A stretch of 64,000 nt of DNA from Domibacillus sp. PGB-M46 (lineage in GTDB: Bacteria; Bacillota; Bacilli; Bacillales; Domibacillaceae), in contig NZ_JAKGCR010000014.1 in assembly GCF_022668875.1 (NCBI RefSeq), positions 37,771 to 101,770 of the forward strand, written 5' to 3'. Shown in pieces: positions 18,114 to 26,730 of the stretch (position 1 is its first letter; every line of letters begins with the position of its first letter). The position numbers were made by a program, and so were the translations under genes. The notes under the pieces were generated by a model. The model searched no databases. It saw only the letters and a list, made by a program, of their open reading frames with translations, and was not told the DNA's origin.

Positions 18114-18473
18114 TTATTTCGTTTGGGACGAAAATCGTTTCGTCTCTTTTTTTTGCCCAAATTGGCGCAGCACCTCTTCACTCCAGCCGATTTTTTTCAG
18201 GTTTGCCGCAGAGATCGTCATGAACTTCCACGGGTTCACCCCTTCAATCGCCAACTGGTCTGCCATGTCTCTCAGGCCGGACTCGTGAAACTCCCAGGAG
18301 ACCGCCACATTATAATTCCACACTTTTTCTTTCGTTTCAATCGCACCGTTCTGGTCTACAAACCTTTTCAGTTCCGCTTTCAGTGTCTTTAGCGACGATT
18401 CCATGCGCTCAACTTCCGCAGCAAGCTCGACCGCACCCTTTGCAGATTTGATTTTTGGAACAGCCATTAACAT
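18114..18473 (-). CDS. Unrecognised mobile-element protein with N-terminal coiled coil
   Basis: 119 residues. A likely coiled coil (VELAAEVERMESSLKTLKAELKRFVDQNG) is followed by a mixed domain (WNYNVAVSWEFHESGLRDMADQLAIEGVNPWKFM) and a basic tail. GGTGAT precedes the ATG. It lies upstream of radC on the same strand, separated by a GC-rich inverted repeat CGTGCCG / CGGCACG (18019-18035). I know no characterised family for it. The context with radC and ardC suggests a phage or plasmid housekeeping gene. Confidence 0.55.
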   Translation of the reverse strand: MLMAVPKIKSAKGAVELAAEVERMESSLKTLKAELKRFVDQNGAIETKEKVWNYNVAVSWEFHESGLRDMADQLAIEGVNPWKFMTISAANLKKIGWSEEVLRQFGQKKETKRFSSQTK

Positions 18474-18657
18474 AACGGATCACCGTACTTTCGATGTGCT
18501 CCATGTCCAGTATTCATCCTTTTTAACATGAATACTCCTCCTTTGTATGGAACAGTTCGCACCACCCTGGTTTTAATGGCGCCTGCTGCACCTGTCTAAC
18601 AGCCATCCCTTTACTCGTAAACTTTCAATTTATTCCTTTTAGTATCTAATAAATAAT

Positions 18658-19548
18658 TTATTCGAAACTTCCTAAATTTTTATTAATGAACCTACCTTTA
18701 CCTTTTTGATTATAAAGAACATAGGGGTTTTTAGAAATTATGTCCTTTAGAAAGCCTATATAGTCTTCTTCATTTAGCTTGGGATTGTGCCCTGTAATAT
18801 CCTCAACCATTTTACTTAGTTTATCCCACTTATAAACAGGTATATTATTTTTGTTCTTACCCGTTCTTTTCCCTAGCCTGAACCAATATTCAATTGTCGT
18901 ATTATTTCTTACTGTTTTACTGGAGCTGTTTTCGGTATTGTGTTTATTCTTAACTTGAATAAGCTTTAATTCAGGCTGCCCACCCTCCCCAACAATGCGC
19001 TTACAAAAATCAGCGGCTTTAAGGGTTTGCCCGTCGCACCATATAAAGTTATATGGATCTTTGCAAATTACACTGGCAATATACCCCTCTAGAAAGTTTC
19101 CTTGGACATACTCAATGGCCATTAAGATTTGGTGGGCTTGTAAGGCCTGTTCAATATCTTCCCCTTCAACTGGCCGGCCACTAACTATTTCATAATAAAG
19201 TGACAGCATATACCCCAGGGCCGGATCCTTCACAATATCCTTTTCAGATAATGGTTTGGCTTTACGGTTAGCCAAAGGATTTTTCAGAGAATTTATATAG
19301 TTACTTAACCATTTCTTAAGTAATGGCAAAACTTGCTCGTCCAAAGGTTTTTCACTAATATTTTTTGACGGCTTTTGCGCCGGGATGTATTTAAACTCTA
19401 CTATCCAATCAATTAAAGTATTTAAGGTTAATTGTTGGTCTTTAGTTAAATCGCCAGCATAAAATTCTTTTAAATCATTAATGATATCTTCTTTTTTTTG
19501 AGGGATTGAATCCAAAAGATGATTCAAATTTACGGGTTGTAAGGACAA
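18658..19548 (-). CDS. Type II restriction endonuclease, SinI-like
   Basis: 296 residues starting at TTG, with AGGAGG 8 bases upstream. The C-terminal half carries FIWCDGQTLKAADFCKRIV, then ELKLIQVKNKHNTENSSS and IEYWFRLGKRTGKN. This KN(K/R)xNTENSSS block with a preceding acidic residue is what I associate with the SinI/AvaII-type PD-(D/E)XK endonucleases, which cut GGWCC. The N-terminal 100 residues are unlike the rest and unassigned. It diverges from vsr by 90 bases. Family call is from memory and moderately sure; a site overlapping that of the local methyltransferase is inferred. Confidence 0.65.
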   Translation of the reverse strand: MSLQPVNLNHLLDSIPQKKEDIINDLKEFYAGDLTKDQQLTLNTLIDWIVEFKYIPAQKPSKNISEKPLDEQVLPLLKKWLSNYINSLKNPLANRKAKPLSEKDIVKDPALGYMLSLYYEIVSGRPVEGEDIEQALQAHQILMAIEYVQGNFLEGYIASVICKDPYNFIWCDGQTLKAADFCKRIVGEGGQPELKLIQVKNKHNTENSSSKTVRNNTTIEYWFRLGKRTGKNKNNIPVYKWDKLSKMVEDITGHNPKLNEEDYIGFLKDIISKNPYVLYNQKGKGRFINKNLGSFE

Positions 19549-19638
19549 TTCAATTACCTCCTCTTCTAAAGTCTTCTAAAGTAATCATTTTCTTTATATC
19601 TAATGGGTATAGATAATTATAAAGGATGGGTGACAAAG

Positions 19639-20055
19639 ATGGATAAAAGCACTCCTAAAAATACCAATCACATGAAGAATATTCGTTCACAATCACAGCT
19701 TGAAAATAAAGTATCAAAGGCATTATGGAAAAAAGGAATTAGGTTTCGTAAAAACGTCAAACTTTTTGGCACACCTGATATTGCCATTACAAAGTATAAG
19801 ATTGTAATTTTTATTGACTCCTGCTTCTGGCACAGTTGCCCTATACATGGAAAAATCCCAAAAACCAATGAAGAATTTTGGATTAAAAAATTGGGCAGGA
19901 ACATGAAAAGGGATATTGACGTTAATCGCTATTACGAAGAGGAAGGATGGCATCTACTTAGGATTTGGGAACATGAAATAAAAGAAAATTTCGAGGGGAC
20001 AATAGATAAAATCATAGGTTTTATCAACTTTCATAAGAACAACTTATTTTCTTAA
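19639..20055 (+). CDS. vsr: Very short patch repair endonuclease (Vsr)
   Basis: About 138 residues. Vsr motifs in order: SQSQLENKVSKALWKKGIRFRKNVKLFG, PDIAITKYKIVIFIDSCFWHSCPIHG and NMKRDIDVNRYYEEEGWHLLRIWEHE. Vsr nicks beside T:G mismatches that arise when 5-methylcytosine deaminates, so it usually accompanies a C5 methyltransferase, here the one at 22070-23410. A longer frame opens at 19603, but that ATG has no ribosome binding site; GGGTGA lies 7 bases before the ATG at 19639, so I chose the latter. Confidence 0.88.
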   Translation: MDKSTPKNTNHMKNIRSQSQLENKVSKALWKKGIRFRKNVKLFGTPDIAITKYKIVIFIDSCFWHSCPIHGKIPKTNEEFWIKKLGRNMKRDIDVNRYYEEEGWHLLRIWEHEIKENFEGTIDKIIGFINFHKNNLFS

Positions 20056-20239
20056 TTAATATAGTTAACCTCTTTATTTAATAAATAAACTAGATCAAGC
20101 CCCACAAAATGACTATTATGCTAACCAAAAAGATCCGGTAAACTTAAAAACAAAACAATATTTTCAAAATCCCACTCCTTAACTATTAAATTTTGTATAT
20201 AATAGGATTTAAACAAGCATTATTTTCCTATTAAGATGA

Positions 20240-21013
20240 GTGGGTATTTTGCCTTATTTGAATTTCATGACTGATGAACACCTATTTTCTTGCATCAAAA
20301 ATTTATACGATTCTTATACCAAATGCCAAGAGGAGATGACAATCAAAAAGTTTTACCACAACCGGGTAGATCCTATAAAGTTTACATTTGATATGAAATT
20401 TAACGATGTTTCGATTGAAGATTATTTACTTATTGAAATAGCACGCTAAAATGATCAATCCATAAGTAATGCTATTGGAGAATTTCATGAAAATTTATTA
20501 GATGGCATCAAAGGATTTAAAAGATTACCTGTCGGGGGTCATGATATCGAAAATGAAGATCTGACGATATTTACGGATATTAAGAACAAGCATAATACAG
20601 TAAAAGGTGATGACAGATCCAGCCTTTTTAATAAATTAAAAACAGTAGCTGAAAGACACCCAGAAGCAATCTGTTATTATGTAAGAATTAACGACAAAAG
20701 GTCTCAATACAAAATTTGGGAATTCACAAAAAATGGGGTTCCTTATAGGCATGAAAGGATAAGAATCATTTCTGCTGATAAATTTTATGCGCTTGCAACC
20801 GGAAGAGAGAACGCTTTCAAAGAGTTATGTGATGCTTTACCTAAGGCCATAGATCAATTTTTAGAAAATACCCAAAGCCATACAAGTGGAAGGCGTGAAA
20901 ATACTACTTTCCTAGAACAAATGCGCGAAAGATCTAGTAAGTATAATAGAAGTCTAATGGAGCAAATTTATTATGAAAACTTCGGTTTTTATAATGGTTA
21001 TAAATCTAATTAA
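20240..21013 (+). pseudogene. Eco47II-family restriction endonuclease, killed by one ochre codon
   Basis: One frame of 258 codons from GTG 20240 to TAA 21011-21013 is open except for TAA at 20447-20449. Before the stop: LPYLNFMTDEHLF, KKFYHNRVDPIKFTFDMKF, IEDYLLIEIAR. After it: NDQSISNAIGEFHENLLDG, LTIFTDIKNKHNTVKGDD (catalytic D and K region) and ICYYVRI. This is the Eco47II family pattern; Eco47II cuts GGNCC. The family has a Gln-like residue at the stop position, so CAA to TAA is the simplest explanation. The rest shows no decay, so inactivation is recent or the product is rescued by read-through. Confidence 0.8.
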
Positions 21014-21244
21014 AAGAAAACAAAAATTCTTTATACTTTTAAATCTTTGGAATCAAAAAGTCGCACTTCATACTTAACTTATTAGATAATCTTTTACCAA
21101 AATACCTGATAAGATAAAAAACAAAGAATTAATCTCTTTTTTCTAAAAAGAGTTACCTAGCGTTATTGCCACAAGTGTTAAAATGTTTTATAGAAACAAT
21201 TCCACATTAAAGAATCCCTTTTAAAAAGAGGAGGAAGCAAAAGA

Positions 21245-22000
21245 GTGGCTGATGAAAAAGAAAAAAACGAATTAGATTACCAAGATTTAAATGAAATAAT
21301 AGAAAACGCAAAAGATTTCTTCCGGGATGAAATTGCCCCTAGTCATATAGCCAACACAAAAAAACTTGTAAAATTAAAACAATTCAACCTCAACCCCTTT
21401 TTGGATAAATATAAAGCAAGTTTTTTAACCGGTAACGTAGACCCAATAAGTGTAGCTCAGGCGCTAGTCTATCCTAGGGTTTTAGGTACTTCTATTAATA
21501 CTATTTTTGGAGACAAGCTCCAAAAATTTTGCAGTGAAGTTCTAGAAGGTTTTGGATCAACAACTCCAGGAATCGATATTGAATTTATTGATAAGATTGA
21601 TGGAAGAAAAAAATATTGCCAAATAAAAGCTGGCCCTAACACCATCAATAAAGACGACATAGATACTATCAAAGGGCACTTCCAAGCAGTTAAAAACCTT
21701 GCCCGAACTAATAAATTGAGTATTGGTTTTGATGATTTAATCGTTGGGGTATTTTATGGAACCCCTCAAGATTTAAGTAACCATTATAAAACCATCAATA
21801 AAGAGTACCCAGTCATTGTTGGAGAAGAATTTTGGCATCGATTAACAGGTGACCTAGAATTTTATGAGAAACTAACAAACGCCATCGGTGAAGTTGCATC
21901 AGAATATGATAGTTCCGAATTGATTAATCAAGTTATAACCGAGTTAGCCAAGGAAATTGCAAAAAAACCTGGATTTGAACCTCCTGCGTCAGATAAATAA
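21245..22000 (+). CDS. Type II restriction endonuclease, PmeII-like
   Basis: 251 residues from GTG 21245, with AGGAGG 10 bases upstream. The core reads ISVAQALVYPRVLGTSINTIFGDKLQKFCSEVL, then GIDIEFIDKIDGRKKYCQIKAGPNTIN, a PD-(D/E)XK-type centre with Asp residues followed by QIK. It resembles proteins annotated as the PmeII family of type II endonucleases; I recall the family but not its site. It is convergent with the methyltransferase gene and shares a terminator, the usual R-M pairing, so it is probably the active cognate endonuclease. Confidence 0.68.
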   Translation: MADEKEKNELDYQDLNEIIENAKDFFRDEIAPSHIANTKKLVKLKQFNLNPFLDKYKASFLTGNVDPISVAQALVYPRVLGTSINTIFGDKLQKFCSEVLEGFGSTTPGIDIEFIDKIDGRKKYCQIKAGPNTINKDDIDTIKGHFQAVKNLARTNKLSIGFDDLIVGVFYGTPQDLSNHYKTINKEYPVIVGEEFWHRLTGDLEFYEKLTNAIGEVASEYDSSELINQVITELAKEIAKKPGFEPPASDK

Positions 22001-22012
22001 ACGGGATAAAAA

Positions 22013-22045
22013 AGAAAAAGAGGCTTTCTTTGCGCCTCTTTTTCT
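22013..22045. terminator. Bidirectional terminator between endonuclease and methyltransferase
   Basis: Stem AGAAAAAGAGGC / GCCTCTTTTTCT, with A and T runs at both sides, between two convergent genes. Confidence 0.9.
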
Positions 22046-22069
22046 TTTTATTTAAGCTTATTATTAACA

Positions 22070-23410
22070 TTATCTTATTTGGTCTAATACATTTACAATA
22101 GAGAGGCCTACAGCCTTAGCCATATTCACAGGAACTGCATTCCCGATTTGCTTATAAGCATTAGACTGTGAACAATCAAATTCCCAATTATCCGGGAAGC
22201 TTTGTATTCTTGCATATTCCCTTACTGTAAATGGCCTAGTTTCATCAGGATGGCATCTCTCTGTTTGTTTCTGGGCAGGTGAACAAGTTAATGTCAGGGA
22301 TGGTTCGTCCCAGGATAACCTTCTAGCCATTCCTGTCCTGCCTCCCCCTGAGTAATAACTAGCCCCCATATACTTTTTGGCAATGTCGTCAGGGAGGTCT
22401 CTCCAGTATCCTCCTGGAGGAACAAGATCTAACACACTCTTTTTAGATTCAGGATATTTTGCCCCTTCAGAAGCAGGCACGTCCTTTAGTATATCTTTTA
22501 AGGTAAGCTCATAACCAAATGGTTGGGGCAAACGGTATTCAAGCTGATACTGGTCAACCAAATCATTTCTGATCCCTACAAGAACAACCCTTTCCCTCTT
22601 CTGGGCAACATCATAATCTAAAGCCCTTAACACTTTCCACTTAACTGTATAACCAATGTCCGAGAAAACTTTGAGCATTGTCGCCATTGTTCGGCCACCG
22701 TCATGACTAACCAAACCTCTAACATTTTCAGCTAAAAACATTTTAGGCAATAATTGCTCTAAGATTTTAGCATAATAGTAAAACATTGTTCCCCTAACAT
22801 CGTCCAGTCCCATTTTCTTTCCTGCATAGCTAAATGCTTGGCAAGGGTAACCGCCTGATAATAAGTCCAATTCTCCAATAGGCATGTCAACAAAGTTTCT
22901 AATCCCCTGTTCTGCCACTTCAACGATATCTCTTTCGACAACGTTCCAACCAGGCCTATTCTTTCTAAGTGTTTGGCATGCATATTTATCATTTTCCACT
23001 AAACCTTTAGATTTAAATCCAGCTTCTTCAAGACCTAAAGCCAAACCTCCTGCTCCAGCAAAAAGTTCCACAACCGAGTAATCTCGACGGGCTTTTATCC
23101 CTCTTACTTCGACATAATCATGGCCATGAAAATCCATAACATTTAAAATGTCATCTTGAGATCCTTCCGTCACCTTATTTGTATGCCCTAGATCTAATTC
23201 AAACTGTTCAAAATCTACTATTTCTTCAAAATTGACTCCAAGTATTTCTGACAGTTTTAAAGCATTAGACTTAATAGGATTATAAGAGTTTGAAAGAAGC
23301 ATAGAGACTTGATTTTTAGTGATGCCCATCTTGTCCGCTAACTCTTTTTGAGTTCTAATCCCATTTCTTTTCATATGTAGCCTAACTTTTTCTTTACTGA
23401 TAGTATACAA
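22070..23410 (-). CDS. DNA (cytosine-5) methyltransferase with N-terminal HTH
   Basis: 446 residues. An XRE-like helix-turn-helix (residues 8-62, TQKELADKMGITKNQVSMLL) precedes a complete C5 methyltransferase: motif I FAGAGGLALGLEEAG (117-131), motif IV GGYPCQAFS with catalytic C190, motif VI ENV (229-231), QKRERV, target recognition region, YARIQSFPDNW and YKQIGNAVPV. C5 enzymes with such an N-terminus repress their own promoter, and here an inverted repeat lies between promoter and start. TTG is the likely start, with GGGGG upstream. It is the only methyltransferase in the island and must protect against every active nuclease there; a GGNCC-type site would cover SinI and Eco47II specificities. 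Confidence 0.93.
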   Translation of the reverse strand: MYTISKEKVRLHMKRNGIRTQKELADKMGITKNQVSMLLSNSYNPIKSNALKLSEILGVNFEEIVDFEQFELDLGHTNKVTEGSQDDILNVMDFHGHDYVEVRGIKARRDYSVVELFAGAGGLALGLEEAGFKSKGLVENDKYACQTLRKNRPGWNVVERDIVEVAEQGIRNFVDMPIGELDLLSGGYPCQAFSYAGKKMGLDDVRGTMFYYYAKILEQLLPKMFLAENVRGLVSHDGGRTMATMLKVFSDIGYTVKWKVLRALDYDVAQKRERVVLVGIRNDLVDQYQLEYRLPQPFGYELTLKDILKDVPASEGAKYPESKKSVLDLVPPGGYWRDLPDDIAKKYMGASYYSGGGRTGMARRLSWDEPSLTLTCSPAQKQTERCHPDETRPFTVREYARIQSFPDNWEFDCSQSNAYKQIGNAVPVNMAKAVGLSIVNVLDQIR

Positions 23411-23424
23411 TTTGTAACCCCCAT

Positions 23425-23491
23425 AATAGTTAATGTATTTCTTTAACTATTTGATATGGTTATTATATTGCTTATCTGTACCTATGGTCAA
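23425..23491 (-). promoter_or_regulatory. Promoter and probable autoregulatory operator of the methyltransferase
   Basis: On the minus strand, TTGACC (23486-23491) and TATAAT (23462-23467) are 18 bases apart. Just downstream, 23425-23451 is a perfect 9-bp inverted repeat AATAGTTAA / TTAACTATT with 9 bases between, placed at the expected transcription start. Binding of the HTH domain of the methyltransferase there would block its own transcription. Confidence 0.6.
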
Positions 23492-24480
23492 TATTTATCT
23501 TTGGCAAACGTACTTAAGTATTTATTTTGAACAATTTTATACCGTTTTTCCTGATAAGTTGAACTTCTGCCTGATAGCAATTATGCCCAGATCAGCGTGC
23601 CAATGTAATGATTCGAAGAAGTTTAGGCTGCTTAAGAAATATGGCAATGCTTGCCCCAACATTTATTTTGATATGAAATGTTCTTTATAAGCTACCTTCA
23701 TATTAAAGTTATCTCTTATATAGGGATTAGGAAGAACGGCTTCTTTAATTTAACATATATTTTCATCACAGCAACGAAATTTCCAGAAGTGAAGACGTTC
23801 CATTTTCCTGCTGCCAGTTCCCTGGAATCATCCTCATTCCTTATGTTTAACTTTTAATATTTGGGTGTATACCTTTTAAGGGAAATGGGGAAAATAATCC
23901 TGAAGTAATGTCTCAATTACTTCAGACAACTAGATGTCTTGTTTCGAGCCAGGTTCGCCTGGCTTTTTTGAGTTGCCCAATGGATTAGACCCAACTTATT
24001 CTTTTTTCTGTCGGTTTGCCGCCCCCTTTTATTTATTTAAACACGCCTTTATATTCCCAACCTAATTCATTAACTAACACTTTAGACTTCATCATTCCAC
24101 TTTAAAATTTTGAAACAGTCAAGCCTGCTACTTGGCTGCCCTCTTCCAAATCACTTTGTTTAGTGTGTCTTTAATTTTTCACGCATAATTGTTTACGCCA
24201 GAATCGGTTATGGATCGTACCGTTCCTGCTTCTGCCTTCGCTATCTTCTTTTTAATGAACGGCTTATACACCCTTACGGTTATCTGTATTGTTTCTTTCC
24301 GTAGCTTATCCGGACAGTGTTATGCAGCAGCTAATTTTACACCTTCCTTTTAGCCGGGCCGTATATCCATCCCAGCCCTTGTCTAAACAAAGAGAACCCT
24401 ATGCAAGCAGTTCGCCAGGAATAGTCAATTAACCCACTTAATAACCCCTTTTGGTCCCTCCCTCATATCATAGGGAGAGA
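23492..24480. other. Gene-free stretch with two hairpins
   Basis: No intact gene is supported. A 10-bp inverted repeat (CTGAAGTAAT / ATTACTTCAG) is near 23899-23924, and a strong plus-strand terminator lies at 23947-23969. On the minus strand around 24160-24300 a short frame (TIQITVRVYKPFIKKKIAKAEAG) looks like a coding remnant of unknown family. Confidence 0.5.
23947..23969 (+). terminator. Plus-strand terminator without a recognisable upstream gene
   Basis: AGCCAGG, loop TTCG, CCTGGCT and a run of T: a classic intrinsic terminator. No gene is visible upstream of it on this strand, so it may be left from a deleted gene. Confidence 0.8.
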
Positions 24481-24502
24481 ACAGCGAAAGGAGGAAATAA
24501 AA

Positions 24503-24601
24503 ATGTATGGATATAGCAGTGGTTATGGAGGCACAAGCACATTTGTATTGATTGTTGTTCTGTTCATTTTACTCATCATCGTCGGTGCGAGCTTTTATTA
24601 A
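24503..24601 (+). CDS. YjcZ-family small sporulation peptide
   Basis: 32 residues starting MYGYSSGYGG and ending in one hydrophobic helix (FVLIVVLFILLIIVGASFY). AAAGGAGG lies 8 bases upstream. This Gly/Tyr-rich head plus single membrane helix is the YjcZ family, expressed in sporulating Bacillaceae. spoVIF follows 23 bases later, as in other bacilli where yjcZ-like genes and spoVIF cluster. Confidence 0.9.
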   Translation: MYGYSSGYGGTSTFVLIVVLFILLIIVGASFY

Positions 24602-24624
24602 TGCGTAAGAAGGAGGAGCGGGCA

Positions 24625-24873
24625 ATGAACGATAAATTTTTCGGCAATATTGAAAAAAAGACCGGCGTGCGTATGGGTGATGTATTTGCACTCGTCGACT
24701 CTCTTCAGTATGCTGATTTCAAAGATGAACGGACAATCCGTGCGGTTGTCGCGCAAACAGCCGCGCTTGCCGGAAAGAAAGTGCCAAAGCCGGTCGAAGA
24801 TGAAATCGTCCGCACGATCTTAAAAGACGGCAAAAAGCTCGATATAGATACGATCACAAAGATGATCAAATGA
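24625..24873 (+). CDS. spoVIF: Stage VI sporulation protein F
   Basis: 82 residues from the ATG at 24625, which has AAGGAGGAG upstream; a longer frame to 24601 overlaps the preceding stop codon. The sequence NDKFFGNIEKKTGVRMGDVF, then ADFKDERTIRAVVAQTAALAGKKVP and DGKKLDIDTITKMIK follows SpoVIF (YjcC) along its whole length. SpoVIF is a mother-cell factor that affects GerE-dependent coat gene expression late in sporulation. Confidence 0.9.
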   Translation: MNDKFFGNIEKKTGVRMGDVFALVDSLQYADFKDERTIRAVVAQTAALAGKKVPKPVEDEIVRTILKDGKKLDIDTITKMIK

Positions 24874-24957
24874 GCCCGGAAAAGGAGCAGTGGCAACGCT
24901 TCTATTTTTCCTGTTTCAACATGCCAAATAGAATTGTCCCCTGTGATCAAAATACCT

Positions 24958-25185
24958 TTAAGCAGCCAGCTGCCGGTACTTGACCGGCGGCTGGTTATAT
25001 AGTTTCGCTTGGATACAGACATGGTTATAATAGTGAGTATCGTTTTCCACAGTTGCTCTACAAGGGAGGGTCGTCGCAGCGCTCTCCAAATTGTCGAGAT
25101 AGAACGCTTCTGACTTTAGCGAGGAATTAAAGGATACGATGGAGGCATTATCAGTGGTTGTCCTTTTTCGAGACACGCTAGTACA
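24958..25185 (-). pseudogene. C-terminal remnant of an IS3-family (IS150-like) transposase
   Basis: The minus strand encodes SVSRKRTTTDNASIVSFNSSLKSEAFYLDN, then THYYNHVCIQAKLYNQPPVKYR. This is the end of the IS3 OrfB integrase core, including the region of its last catalytic Glu (normally IESFFSHLKTE). Several conserved positions are changed and no upstream transposase sequence is joined to it. Confidence 0.75.
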
Positions 25186-26020
25186 AACTGATTCAAACAA
25201 AAAGAATTTGTAAAAGAATACTTTAAACCGATTTGTGCTATCCTCCTCGGTGTTATATGTTCTTTTTTGGATAAATTCTAATATGAGAAAAAATGGTAAG
25301 CTATTGCATACAGAAGAAAAATAGGATCTTAATACATAAAAGAAAATAAAAAACCTTCCTTTTTGAACTACAATGATCGTGCTCAGAAAAGGACGAGTTT
25401 TAGAAAATAATAATATTGTTTGTAGAATAATCAGCCGTAGCATTTCGAAGAAGGACAGCCAAAAGAAGCGTCCAGAAAATCTGAAAGCTTCTTTTGGCTG
25501 TTACCTTAATTTTTACTTCGCTACCAAGTCCGAATATAGTTTCCTTTTCCTTATTTCTCATCTTCTTTACTATCTTAGATACTACTTTCAACGGATATTC
25601 AAACCATAATACCATAAATTCTTCGCCCTCATTCCGGCGTACTAAACTTGTAACTTGTACTTTTTACAGCTGTTTGTAGAAGCGTACCTAGCTAATTTAA
25701 AAAGGTACCCCTTTCTTTATGGCGTCCGTTTCACTTACTTTTTTAAAGAAATCAATATCAACATATAGAAGCAACAATGGCTGTTTCTTGCTTTCCGCTT
25801 TCCTCGCCAGCTGGTTGAACAGTTCATCGAAATGTCCGATAACTTCTTCGTATATAAAGTGTTTAGGGCACTAATTACATCATACCGCCCCTTATCCCGC
25901 CTATAAAACAACAAAAATTAAATTAAAGAATAGTTTTAAATCAACGTTTTTTAACGTGCAGAGAAAAGCCAATACAAAAAATAACCAAACCTTTCAAGGC
26001 ATTTAATACACCATATAAAC
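25186..26020. other. Degenerate intergenic stretch
   Basis: No intact gene is supported. It contains a strong hairpin (25455-25501). On the minus strand about 25730-25860 there is a frame with coding character (HFDELFNQLARKAESKK, then LLLLYVDIDFFKK) broken at both ends; I do not recognise it. Confidence 0.45.
25455..25501. terminator. Long perfect hairpin in the gene-free stretch
   Basis: A 15-bp perfect stem, ACAGCCAAAAGAAGC / GCTTCTTTTGGCTGT, with a 17-base loop. It could end transcription in either direction. Confidence 0.6.
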
Positions 26021-26212
26021 TTATTCTTTCAATGTATAATGGATGGCCATTATTTCTTGGTCAAAGCGCTCATTAAGATCAAAAAGAGGATTTTGGATCA
26101 TCTCAACCTCACCCGTTTGCGTATTTACCAAACATAGGAAATAAGCATCCTTTAAAACTTCTGCCTTCTTTCGTTCTGCTCTAGACAAATAAAAATGCTC
26201 GTAATCAAACAA
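26021..26212 (-). CDS. Small hypothetical protein
   Basis: 63 residues from a TTG start with AGGA about 10 bases upstream. Sequence: a basic N-terminal part (LSRAERKKAEVLKDA) then LCLVNTQTGEVEMIQNPLFDLNERF. Composition looks like real coding sequence but no family is recognised. Confidence 0.4.
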   Translation of the reverse strand: MFDYEHFYLSRAERKKAEVLKDAYFLCLVNTQTGEVEMIQNPLFDLNERFDQEIMAIHYTLKE

Positions 26213-26273
26213 ATCAAGATTCCTATAAATTTGCCGAGATTAATTAAAATAAGAAAGAACCTCAGCTGAAGTG

Positions 26274-26320
26274 CACTCCAATTATTAGACGCCACCTAAC
26301 AATTGGAGGTGTATTTTTTT
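26274..26320 (+). repeat. Hairpin resembling an IS3/IS150-type element end
   Basis: Arms CACTCCAATTATTAG and CTAACAATTGGAGGTG flank a 7-base loop and are followed by a T run. Such CTCCAATT...AATTGGAG arms are typical of terminal regions of IS150-like elements. It may be the other end of the decayed element whose transposase tail is at 24958-25185, or simply a terminator. Confidence 0.4.
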
Positions 26321-26389
26321 GATTTATTATTCAATGCATTTCAAAAATTATAACTAGTTCTTCCATAACTAGATTCTCAAAGCTGTGTG

Positions 26390-26668
26390 TTATTCTAAAT
26401 CATCTTCCAAATTACCATTAGGTTTCTCAACCGGCTTATAGTCCCCCAATTCGATTCCCAGATCAAAAAGAATGTTGTTCAGTTTATGATACAAATCAGG
26501 ATTTCCTCTTCTTGATTTCTCCTTATCGTTGACGTTTGTCAGTTGGCCATTTAATTCAAATGCAATTCCGTCTCTGTGCCGAAAAATAACCAATCCATCA
26601 ATAACTGCCCTTTTTTCGGTCAATTTTGTTGCTTTGAATCTTCCATTTTGAATTGATTTTGTTTCCAC
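26390..26668 (-). CDS. Hypothetical protein, 92 residues
   Basis: GTG start with AAGGAAG 7 bases upstream. The fold is unassigned: a beta-rich first half (FKATKLTEKRAVIDGLVIFRHRDGIAFELNGQL) and a helix plus acidic tail (DLYHKLNNILFDLGIELGD, ending NLEDDLE). It looks like a genuine soluble protein with intact coding sequence. Neighbours are mobile-element remnants, so it may be cargo. Confidence 0.55.
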   Translation of the reverse strand: METKSIQNGRFKATKLTEKRAVIDGLVIFRHRDGIAFELNGQLTNVNDKEKSRRGNPDLYHKLNNILFDLGIELGDYKPVEKPNGNLEDDLE

Positions 26669-26730
26669 TTAATCGCTTCCTTTCCATGAAGAAGTTTTTT
26701 ACTTCTATTTTTTATATCATTTTTATAAAA

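Noticed and set aside
20240..20449. 69-residue frame as an independent small protein
   Set aside because: The same frame continues after one stop codon with clear endonuclease motifs, so it is the front part of a broken gene.
23433..23690. 85-codon plus-strand frame upstream of the methyltransferase
   Set aside because: It overlaps the methyltransferase promoter and operator, has no ribosome binding site and low-complexity composition.
24958..25443. 161-codon minus-strand frame as a full gene
   Set aside because: Only the last 75 codons match a transposase; the upstream part is unrelated AT-rich sequence.
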